Shown piece by piece: positions 32,805 to 40,379 of a stretch of 64,000 nucleotides of DNA. Below the pieces are notes generated by a model, which saw nothing but the letters and a program-made list of their open reading frames with translations, was not told the origin of the DNA and did not search any database. How positions within the stretch are numbered: position 1 is the stretch's first letter; the number at the start of each line of letters is the position of its first letter. A program made the translations under genes and the position numbers. This stretch comes from Nitrospirota bacterium. Its GTDB lineage: Bacteria; Nitrospirota; Thermodesulfovibrionia; Thermodesulfovibrionales; Magnetobacteriaceae. The DNA lies in NCBI GenBank assembly GCA_015233015.1, contig JADFYO010000005.1, positions 31,645 through 95,644 of the forward strand. Reading direction: 5' to 3'.

Positions 32805-35800
32805 ATGGATGATTTACAGGAAGACCGGGACGCAACCGACGCCTCGTTATTAAATAATCCAGCGCCTGAATTCAAACCAGCGCCGCCGCCGCGGGCCACA
32901 ACTGCGTACAATGAAGAGCCTGTACTACCGCCGCCCATAGCGCCTGTTTCGGCTGATTCAATTTCAGGATCACATTCAGGATCACAAAATAGTGAATTTG
33001 AGCAATCTACAGCCGACGGCGTAATCAGAGACCCCGCGCTGCTTGCACAGCTCAACGGCCAGACGACAACATCTCAGGCGGCCACCGGAAATCAAACGCC
33101 GGGACAGCCAGCCGACGGTGTAATCAGAGACCCTCAACTTTTAGCGCAGCTCAACGGCACGGCACCGGCAAATCCACAGAAGACAGACGATGGAGTAATC
33201 AGAGACCCCGCGCTGCTTGCACAGTTAAACGGCCAGACGATCACGTCGGCGGCTCCGCCGACCGCAGCAGGTTCAAATCCCGTAGTAGATTACGCTATGT
33301 CGGTATATCAGGCATTAAAAGATCATCCTTTCAAAACGATACGAGGGGCACCGCTCACAATGCCCGGTGCGGTTATCAAAGGGACAGGGGCAGCCGCAGA
33401 GGCGCTATTGCCGGATTCGGTAGGAAAACCCATCAATTCATACATCAAAACATTATTGCCTTACACGCTGGCTGGTCATAATCTATCAGGGACGGCCACG
33501 CCTGAAGAGAATCAGCAGTATTTGAAAGACGCTCAAGAGACCGGAGCGGCGGCGCCCTATGTAACGGGCTTTGCCCATGGGTTTTTAAACAGCTATACCC
33601 CTGAGGCGCAGACAGAGAAGGGCACATGGACAAACGCCGGACAGCAGGCGGCGGGACTTGCCGGCATGGCCGCTAATGTCGCGGGGATGTCCTCTAAGGC
33701 CGCTACTGTGGCGCTTGAAAAACTTGCCCCGGGCGTCTTGGAAAAGATATTAGGCTCAACTGCCATAACGTTAGGGGCGTATGGTGCGCAGGGGGCTGCT
33801 CCTGACTTTACCAGTCATGTGAAAAACGCCTTATGGGGCGCGATTACAGGAAAACTGTTTTCCATAGGCGGGGCGGTGGCAAACGCCGCCGTTGGTAAGC
33901 TGCTTCCGATGGCGCCGGAGTGGCTGTCAAAGATCATAGGGACATACGCCTTAGGAACGGGCGCAGGACTTCTTGAACACGCGGATACTTTTAAAGAACG
34001 GTTAAGAAACGCGCTCATGGGCGGCCCGATATTCACAGCGGCTCATGTAGTAAATCCATTTAACTATATGAAAGAGGGCAAACCTTCTGAAGGGGAAGGC
34101 ACGACCGCTACGACCACAGAGCCGCCGGAGGGTGCGGCGATTGACTTACAAGCCGGCCTCGATAAAATGAACGCGTTAGATGAGCAGTCAGGCTTGTCTC
34201 AACCCCCAAATGAACAAACCCCAGAGGAACAAACCCAAAATGAAGGGCAATCAAGCTCATCAGCGCCGGAAGGTCAACAGACACCAACCACAAAGCCACA
34301 GACTCCGGAGGGAAAGGCGGAGGCGGAGGCCGCCCCTGAGTCATATGCGGCGCTTAAAGGGCTGCATTATCCCGATGATGAGATAGTTGATATGGACGCC
34401 GGACGCGCACGGGATATTATCGATAACGAGATACCTTATAAGCCGGAGCCGGTTAATACGGCTAATAATGCGGCTAATAAAGACGCCGGTGAGACGCCGC
34501 CGGCGCCGGTTACTGAAACCGTTGATTGGAGTACATCCAAGCCTGATCAACAGGGGGCACCTGCCGATTGGCCGTCCCTCGAGGAGCAGCTGAAGGCCCT
34601 GGGTTATTCAAATGAAGAAATGGACGGCATGTCATTAAACGACGCAAAGTCTATTGTAGAATCGTATGAGCAGCCCTCAGCTGAAAATGGCCAGAATCCT
34701 GATCTGCCGAAGCAGCTTGAGGCATTAGGGGTGAACGATAACAGGTTTCAAGACATAACAAAATCAAATGAGAATGAGATTAAGAATCCCGATATAATAT
34801 CCGATACATCTCTTATGTCAAAACCGGATGTGAAAATAACGAGACTTGATGATAGGATGTTTGGCAATGAAGTATGGAAGGCAAAAGAAGATGCGAAGAA
34901 TTGGGCTATGATAAATTTAAGGGGGCAATCACCTGTCAATAAAGACACTGGTTGGCATATAGATATATCAAGAAAAGGAATTGAGGAATCATTAAGCAAA
35001 TCGAGGTCAGCGCATATAGACCAGATTGAAGCTATTAGGGCAATCCCCGACTTAATAGAAAATGCTGTTTTGGCTGAAACGCATCCAGATAAAAAGGGGA
35101 GCGCTGACATTATAAATATCCATAGGTTTTATGCACCTATAGAAATAGATGGTAAACTTTATAGAGCAAAATTAACAGTAAGAGAAAGTGCTGATGGTAA
35201 AAAGTTTTATGACCATAGCCTGACAGAATTAGAAAAGCCTGTTGGAAGCTATGCGAAAGATATACCCGAAGGCAACATCCCCCGCACTCAACAACAGGCT
35301 CATACTATTAGTGTAAAGGATTTACTTAGAGATGTCAAGACCTCTGATGGAAAGAGTAATGATGAGACCTCAGCTGAACCAGCCGCAGAGGATCAGCTAA
35401 AGAACCCTATCAGTAACGAATCAGGCGCGGTGGACGTGGATAAACTTGCCGGGATGGCTGGCGTGGATGTGGATAAGCTCAAGGAGCAGGCGAAGGTGCA
35501 CCTCGATGAGGTTGTGGCAGCGGGTAAAGAGATTAAGGGCATATTCGCGCCGGCAAGCATGTCTGAGGAGGCCGCGCGTGTTGCAGGCAGCCTTCGCGAA
35601 CGCAACGCCCTTATGGACAGGAAAAAGGACATTGCCGTTACCAGCTCAAAGAAAATCAGTGCGTTTTTCGATCGGCAGCCTAAAGAATTCAATTATCAAT
35701 TCGAAGACGATTATGAACTTGGCAAGAAACAGGCAAATCCTCAGCTTCAAGAGATAGCCGACACCTATCATAAGGCCCTTGACGACCGGTTTGACAAGGT

Positions 35801-37178
35801 CAATAAGCTCGACCCGAACGCACAGATAAGCTATATGAAGAACTGCTTCCCGCATTTATATAAAGACCCTAAGAAGGCGGCCAGGATAATTGACGATTAC
35901 TTTGCCAAGGGCCGTCTTGAGGGCAGTAAATCTTTTTTCATGCCGCGTAAGATTCCCACATTAAAGTTTGCCCGTGAGTTAGGGCTTGAGCAGCTTTCAG
36001 ACAATCCTAACGAGATGTTCCTGCAGCGGCTTTTCAGTATGGACAAGTACATCATGGCGCATGAGTTTATGAAGGAAATGAAGGGCAAAGGGCTATTCCA
36101 ATTCATAGGGGCGCTTGAGCGCGTACCGGCTGATCTGAAAAAAGTGGATGATTCCCTTGGCGAAGTATGGCGAATTAATGAGCAGGGTGAGCTTATTAGG
36201 GTAGGCGGCTACTACGGCCCGAAAGATGCGGTAAATGTACTTAACAATTATTTAAGCCCAGGGCTTAGGGGCAGTAAGATATTCAGCGTATACCTAAGCG
36301 CAGGGAATGTTTTAAATCAGGCGCAGTTAGGGCTATCGGCGTGGCACGCGGCGACGTCGTCTGTCAACGCGATGCTTAACCAGTTTTCATTAGGCATGGA
36401 AAAGGTTCTTGGCAAGGGCAGCGTAAAAGAAGGTCTTTACGATATGGCCACGTTTCTTAAAGCGCCTTTTACGGATTACGCCAAGGGCGGGGAGCTGCTC
36501 AAGGAGTTCGACAATCCGTCATTAAGCGGCGAGATTCGCGATATTGCCAAATCGCTCATGGCCGGAGGCGGTGCGGCACGTCAGGATATAATGTATCAGA
36601 CGCAGATGGCCGACAAGATGACAGAGGCGTTTAAAAAGGGTAATGCAATCGAGGGATTACTTCGTGCGCCCTTTGCCTTGCTTGAGCAGTTTGCCAGTCC
36701 AATATTTCAACATATGGTGCCGCGGCTGAAGCTCGGCGCGTTTTATCAACTTGCTTTAATGGAGTTAAAACGCAATCCGCAGTTACTGGAAGACGGTAAT
36801 CGTGAGCAGCTCCGCGACCTTATGGGTAAGGCATGGGACAGCATAGACAACCGCATGGGGCAGGTGCGTTATGACAATATCTTCTGGAATAAGGTCTTTA
36901 AAGACCTGCTGATGGCCTCCGTGCGTTCGGTGGGTTGGACGGGCGGGACGATAAGAGAGATAGGCGGGGGCTTGATAGATGCGGGGAAGGCTGTCAAGAG
37001 TATATTCTATGACAAACAGAAACCCACAGCCGATATGATCGTCGGCCTTAACCGACTTATACTATCCCCGCACCGGCAATCTCGACGAATACGGAAACCC
37101 TGCGCGAATGAGTTATCCCACATACATGAAAGACATGATTGCCTACGGCAAGCACCCGTTTACGACCATCACGAATAA
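32805..37178 (+). CDS. phage large polyvalent protein, frameshifted at its 3' end
   Basis: This 1457-codon frame has three N-terminal repeats with the core DGVIRDPALLAQLNGQT (about residues 68-150), a hydrophobic Ala/Gly-rich part (about 180-400) and Glu/Pro-rich linkers. An AT-rich inserted module (about 658-848) includes IENAVLAETHPDKK, RFYAPIEIDGKLYRAKLTV and KKFYDHSL, which resembles the LPD3/PBECR-type domains of phage polyvalent proteins. A long helical C-terminal half follows. Near 37060 the homologous sequence jumps to the +1 frame (NPARMSYPTYMKDM) and near 37480 returns to the original frame, so the natural protein would be about 1670 residues. It is probably injected with phage DNA; the enzymatic activity is unproven. 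Confidence 0.72.
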   Translation: MDDLQEDRDATDASLLNNPAPEFKPAPPPRATTAYNEEPVLPPPIAPVSADSISGSHSGSQNSEFEQSTADGVIRDPALLAQLNGQTTTSQAATGNQTPGQPADGVIRDPQLLAQLNGTAPANPQKTDDGVIRDPALLAQLNGQTITSAAPPTAAGSNPVVDYAMSVYQALKDHPFKTIRGAPLTMPGAVIKGTGAAAEALLPDSVGKPINSYIKTLLPYTLAGHNLSGTATPEENQQYLKDAQETGAAAPYVTGFAHGFLNSYTPEAQTEKGTWTNAGQQAAGLAGMAANVAGMSSKAATVALEKLAPGVLEKILGSTAITLGAYGAQGAAPDFTSHVKNALWGAITGKLFSIGGAVANAAVGKLLPMAPEWLSKIIGTYALGTGAGLLEHADTFKERLRNALMGGPIFTAAHVVNPFNYMKEGKPSEGEGTTATTTEPPEGAAIDLQAGLDKMNALDEQSGLSQPPNEQTPEEQTQNEGQSSSSAPEGQQTPTTKPQTPEGKAEAEAAPESYAALKGLHYPDDEIVDMDAGRARDIIDNEIPYKPEPVNTANNAANKDAGETPPAPVTETVDWSTSKPDQQGAPADWPSLEEQLKALGYSNEEMDGMSLNDAKSIVESYEQPSAENGQNPDLPKQLEALGVNDNRFQDITKSNENEIKNPDIISDTSLMSKPDVKITRLDDRMFGNEVWKAKEDAKNWAMINLRGQSPVNKDTGWHIDISRKGIEESLSKSRSAHIDQIEAIRAIPDLIENAVLAETHPDKKGSADIINIHRFYAPIEIDGKLYRAKLTVRESADGKKFYDHSLTELEKPVGSYAKDIPEGNIPRTQQQAHTISVKDLLRDVKTSDGKSNDETSAEPAAEDQLKNPISNESGAVDVDKLAGMAGVDVDKLKEQAKVHLDEVVAAGKEIKGIFAPASMSEEAARVAGSLRERNALMDRKKDIAVTSSKKISAFFDRQPKEFNYQFEDDYELGKKQANPQLQEIADTYHKALDDRFDKVNKLDPNAQISYMKNCFPHLYKDPKKAARIIDDYFAKGRLEGSKSFFMPRKIPTLKFARELGLEQLSDNPNEMFLQRLFSMDKYIMAHEFMKEMKGKGLFQFIGALERVPADLKKVDDSLGEVWRINEQGELIRVGGYYGPKDAVNVLNNYLSPGLRGSKIFSVYLSAGNVLNQAQLGLSAWHAATSSVNAMLNQFSLGMEKVLGKGSVKEGLYDMATFLKAPFTDYAKGGELLKEFDNPSLSGEIRDIAKSLMAGGGAARQDIMYQTQMADKMTEAFKKGNAIEGLLRAPFALLEQFASPIFQHMVPRLKLGAFYQLALMELKRNPQLLEDGNREQLRDLMGKAWDSIDNRMGQVRYDNIFWNKVFKDLLMASVRSVGWTGGTIREIGGGLIDAGKAVKSIFYDKQKPTADMIVGLNRLILSPHRQSRRIRKPCANELSHIHERHDCLRQAPVYDHHE
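34780..35350 (+). repeat. AT-rich module inside the polyvalent protein, duplicated at 59780
   Basis: From TTAAGAATCCC to GATGTCAAGACCTC the sequence is visibly richer in A and T than the flanks and matches the free-standing segment at 59780-60342 at the nucleotide level over nearly its whole length. The encoded domain spans residues about 658-848 of the host protein. Confidence 0.75.
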
Positions 37179-37829
37179 GGTACACCCGCTGCTGTCGCTC
37201 ATATCTGATATGCTCAATAACAACGATTTCTATGGCCATAAGGTCTATAACGAAGGCGACCCGCTCACGCCGAAGGCGATAGATTTAGCCAAACACGCGG
37301 GCCTGGCCTTTGAGCCGTTTGCCTTCAGAGGGGCACGGCGCAACATTGAGTTAAACGAGGGCAGGATTAACGAAAAGACCTTTTTACCGTTTATAGGGAT
37401 TACCCCGGCCCCGGCGAATATTAGTAAGACACCGGCTCAAAAGATGATGGACGAGGAGCGGGCGGGGAAGGCCCTATGGGCGGGCGCACAACCGCCGATC
37501 AGGAAAGGGCCGATACGAAACTACAGATTGAACGGCTGCTTAGAAAAGACCCTCTGGCCGGAGCGCAGTTATTGAGAGAGAATATAACCAAGTTCTCACC
37601 GCGCGAGATAGACAATATGTTGATGTCGAGGGAAACCGCGCCCTACACAGCGGCATTTAAGCGGCTGCCTGTAGAGGACGCGTTGAAGGTATTCAGCGTG
37701 GCCACTCCGGCAGAGAAAATAGAATTTGCCCCGCTGCTTGGCAATAAACTTGGCGGCCTGGATAAATTATCACAAGACAGACAGGCTGAGGCAATACAGC
37801 AATTACGCAAAATAGGACTTCTGAAATAA
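37061..37829 (+). pseudogene. displaced C-terminal part of the polyvalent protein
   Basis: Two overlapping frames continue the protein. One covers about 37061-37490 (YYPRTGNLDEYGNPARMSY, FLPFIGITPAPANISK). The other runs to the stop at 37829 (RTTADQERADTKLQ, FSPREIDNMLMSRETAPY, KLSQDRQAEAIQQLRK) and is back in the frame of the main gene. Two opposite single-base changes, near 37060 and 37480, explain the arrangement. Confidence 0.7.
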
Positions 37830-37882
37830 GCGGACAACGTCCTCCTGCGCTGCGTCCCGCCAAGACGCAGCTGTCCGCTTAT
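37826..37882 (+). terminator. long hairpin at the end of the structural module
   Basis: ATAAGCGGACA and TGTCCGCTTAT pair perfectly, and an inner GCTGCGTC/GACGCAGC stem lies inside them. It directly follows the stop of the last structural frame and probably ends the transcript. Confidence 0.6.
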
Positions 37883-37927
37883 CACAAAATCTTGAGGGGA
37901 AGCAACGCGCGATCCTGAGATAAACGG

Positions 37928-38120
37928 TTATGGAGGTGGACGGCGGGAAATCCCTCTGCGAGAAACCCGCCGGAGAGACGATCCCACCCGCCGCGCCTCG
38001 AGGAATGAGAGATGGCGTAATCGTCCCTCGTCATAGACGATTACCATATTGCTCTTACATCCTGAGCCACTGTGCATAGTGGCTAATATCGTAGGGCAAA
38101 TATTACTGTCTTCCACTAAT
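37928..38120 (-). pseudogene. C-terminal part of the C5 methyltransferase, out of frame
   Basis: The frame reads EDSNICPTILATMHSGSG...YDEGRLRHLSFLEARRVG, which corresponds to the motif IX/X region of cytosine-5 methyltransferases. It joins the main gene only after a +1 shift at about 38116-38122. After ARRVG the sequence loses similarity, so the end is also damaged. Confidence 0.6.
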
Positions 38121-38790
38121 TGCAGACTAAAGCCATTACCTGATTTAATGTATTTTGATCGCCGCGAAATGCCCCATTTAATGCCTTTGCGGACATAGGG
38201 CGCATATTAGTGCCGTCTCTGATGTCAGCAAATGTAACCCATGGTGAGAGCTGGTTAAACATGTCCGGTGATTCCGTATGCGTCGGGTTTGGATGTTGCA
38301 ATGAATTGCCGCCTTTTAATGTGCCTAAGCCAAATAAGCGTAACCGCCTCTGAGGTATGCCGTAATCAGCGTAATTAATGACCTGCCAATTTATCTGATA
38401 CATCGACAAGGCATCATTCAACGTCTGAAAACTATCACTGCTTTTATATTCCCTGACGTTTTCAAACAACAGATATTTCGGACTAAAATCCGCTATCAGC
38501 TTTACAAGCGGTATTGTTATGTCCCGAATATCGAGGGCCTTTAAGCGCTTGCCGATGGGGGTAAACGGCTGGCAGGGTATCCCGCAGATGATCATATCCA
38601 CTGGGCTTAAATCCCTCAGCTGGATACTCCGAAGATCTGCATTATGTATTGTTACATCGGGGTGATTCGCACGTGCGGTATGTGCGGCCGCGGCGTTCAG
38701 TTCAAAGCCCCATTGCGGTAGTGCTCCGGCCAGTTTAGCGCCCAGAATATCGCCACCGGCCCCGCAGCATATATGTCCCGTTGTAATCAT
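38116..38790 (-). CDS. DNA (cytosine-5) methyltransferase, truncated by frameshift
   Basis: The frame holds motif I (CCGAGGDILGAKL), catalytic motif IV with PCQ (Cys73, GIPCQPFTPIG), motif VI ENV (110-112) and motif VIII (QRRLRLFG). It ends at a stop just before motifs IX and X, which lie in the next frame downstream. I start it at ATG 38790, which overlaps the previous gene as TAATG. Such orphan enzymes in phages protect DNA from host restriction. With the frame broken it is probably inactive. The target sequence cannot be deduced. Confidence 0.85.
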   Translation of the reverse strand: MITTGHICCGAGGDILGAKLAGALPQWGFELNAAAAHTARANHPDVTIHNADLRSIQLRDLSPVDMIICGIPCQPFTPIGKRLKALDIRDITIPLVKLIADFSPKYLLFENVREYKSSDSFQTLNDALSMYQINWQVINYADYGIPQRRLRLFGLGTLKGGNSLQHPNPTHTESPDMFNQLSPWVTFADIRDGTNMRPMSAKALNGAFRGDQNTLNQVMALVCN

Positions 38791-38945
38791 TAACTCACTG
38801 ACTCCCACAACATCAACTCATCATAAGTATTTAAATATCTATAATTCTGAGGCGGGTGAAATCCTGACCAGATTTCCCTGAGTTGTCTCAGACGAATTGG
38901 TTTATCAAAACGTAACACTTCGTAAATAAATACCCCATATGCCAT
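38790..38945 (-). CDS. small protein upstream of the methyltransferase, 51 aa
   Basis: It begins MAYGVFIYEVLRFDKPIRLRQ and ends with its stop overlapping the methyltransferase start, so the two are probably translated together. GGTG about seven bases upstream supports the ATG at 38945. A longer version from 39008 is possible. No family is recognised. Confidence 0.5.
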   Translation of the reverse strand: MAYGVFIYEVLRFDKPIRLRQLREIWSGFHPPQNYRYLNTYDELMLWESVS

Positions 38946-39077
38946 TTTAGCACCCGAAAAATACGCATTATATTCCGTGAAAGATAGCAGGGAAGTTAAA
39001 CATATCACCTGAATTCGTCAGCCCCGCAGACAACCCAGAAGAATACCCAAAGTCTTTTCTTGATACCTTTTGCCAGT

Positions 39078-39374
39078 TCACTTTTCACCTATCTGCTCTT
39101 TATGATGGTCTGGAGCCTGGTAAGAGTTCACCTGGAAATTTATTTGTAAATCCCCCGACCAGTCAGAAGACCCATTAACTTGTTTAGCCACTTCATGGCT
39201 TTTAGCGGCATATGAATTCACAGGCGCAGGGGATACTATTTTCTTTATGGCTGAAATAGTGTCCCCTATGGCCTCATAAATCACGTCCTCAATGCGCTTG
39301 CTATCTATGGCTTCAGGATATGCTGCCCTGAAAATCTCTTTGCCTGCATTATCTATCACCGTTATGTTTATCAC
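39078..39374 (-). CDS. hypothetical protein, 98 aa
   Basis: The GTG start at 39374 follows an AGGCAGGAAG sequence. The N-terminal 50 residues look like a small alpha/beta domain (ITVIDNAGKEIFRAAYPEA, IEDVIYEAIGDTISAIKKI), and the rest is polar. No family is recognised. It is the most distal gene of the phage-like block and shares the direction of the methyltransferase. Confidence 0.55.
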   Translation of the reverse strand: MINITVIDNAGKEIFRAAYPEAIDSKRIEDVIYEAIGDTISAIKKIVSPAPVNSYAAKSHEVAKQVNGSSDWSGDLQINFQVNSYQAPDHHKEQIGEK

Positions 39375-39515
39375 CTTCCTGCCTGCTTAAAATATAGATA
39401 GAGACAATTTTATAAATATTCTGTAAAATAATACTGAAGGTTTTCCTCATAGGGTTATCCTTGTGAAGCAGGAGGTATATACAATAAGTCATAGAAAACA
39501 TGCCGTCAGGCCGCT

Positions 39516-39589
39516 TGGAAACCCGCATGAGTCATGGCCGGTGGTTCAAATCCACCCCCCGATACCAACTCTTCATTGCTATAGCTCTG
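39516..39589 (+). repeat. direct repeat B, resembles 3' half of a tRNA-Ser(GGA)
   Basis: The partner of 24351-24424. TTGGAAA reads as an anticodon loop with GGA, followed by a CATG-AGT-CATG arm, the T arm GGTGG-TTCAAAT-CCACC and GATACCA. No matching 5' acceptor strand or D arm precedes it, so it is a tRNA 3' half, not a working tRNA. It lies directly upstream of queE. Confidence 0.55.
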
Positions 39590-39618
39590 CAGATTTCTTC
39601 GGGAGGAAGAGTAAGACC

Positions 39619-40275
39619 TTGCCGGACGGTACTTTACATGTATGCGAAATATTTACGAGCATTCAGGGGGAGTCCTCATACGCCGGGCTGCCCTGTACGT
39701 TTGTCCGGCTAACTGGATGCAACCTCCGATGCAGCTACTGCGACACTAAATATGCCTACTACGAAGGCACTGTCTTAACGATTGGCGAAATCGCAGAAAC
39801 TGCCGCCTCCTCCGGCACCCGGCTCATTGAAATCACCGGAGGCGAACCACTCCTGCAAACGGAAACCGCAGCTCTTGCGCTCAGACTCTCCGACATGGGG
39901 CTTACCATACTTATCGAGACTAATGGCTCAGTTGACATAAGCTGCCTTAAGGCCATCCCCCTCGTTACGGTCATTATGGATATAAAAACACCCTCAAGCG
40001 ACATGTCAGAATATAATGATTACTCAAATATTGCAAGGTTGACGCGCGATGACGAGGTGAAATTCGTCATAGGCTCACGGGATGACTACACCTGGGCAGC
40101 TCAGATAATACGCCAATACAGGATAGACAATATGTGTCAGGTTCTGATGTCCCCGTTAGAGACTTCCCTTAACCCGGCAACCCTGATAAAGTGGATACTT
40201 GACGATAAACTTGCGGTAAGGCTGAACATTCAGCTGCATAAGTATATCTTTGGCCCGGACGCAAGGGGCGTATAA
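39619..40275 (+). CDS. queE: 7-carboxy-7-deazaguanine synthase
   Basis: QueE is a radical SAM enzyme that makes the 7-deazaguanine core for queuosine (tRNA) or related DNA modifications. Cysteines 34, 38 and 41 form the CxxxCxxC cluster motif in TGCNLRCSYCDT. The N-terminus EIFTSIQGE and the later ITGGEPLLQ and IETNGS are family motifs. Length from TTG 39619 (218 aa) fits; GGGAGG lies 12 bases before it. The longer upstream frame covers the tRNA-like repeat and is not coding. No other queuosine gene is in the window. Confidence 0.92.
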   Translation: MPDGTLHVCEIFTSIQGESSYAGLPCTFVRLTGCNLRCSYCDTKYAYYEGTVLTIGEIAETAASSGTRLIEITGGEPLLQTETAALALRLSDMGLTILIETNGSVDISCLKAIPLVTVIMDIKTPSSDMSEYNDYSNIARLTRDDEVKFVIGSRDDYTWAAQIIRQYRIDNMCQVLMSPLETSLNPATLIKWILDDKLAVRLNIQLHKYIFGPDARGV

Positions 40276-40379
40276 AAGGATTAAAGACGAAGGGGGATAA
40301 TCCCCCTTCACCCCTAATCTCGCACATGCTTTATCTGCTGAATTTGGGCTGCCGCCTGTTGGCGGCTTCGGTACTCCGG
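40271..40379. repeat. 109-bp inverted repeat, copy 1
   Basis: It aligns without gaps to the reverse complement of 42280-42388, with about 11 mismatches. It spans the queE stop, a 21-base palindrome (GAAGGGGGAT-A-ATCCCCCTTC, 40289-40309) that can end transcription from both sides, and the last 16 or so codons of the membrane-protein gene. Confidence 0.9.

Noticed and set aside
39516..39589. functional tRNA-Ser gene
   Set aside because: There is no 5' acceptor strand or D arm; only the 3' half is present.
39463..39618. 52-residue extension of QueE
   Set aside because: It translates the tRNA-like repeat; QueE proteins begin near EIFTSIQGE.
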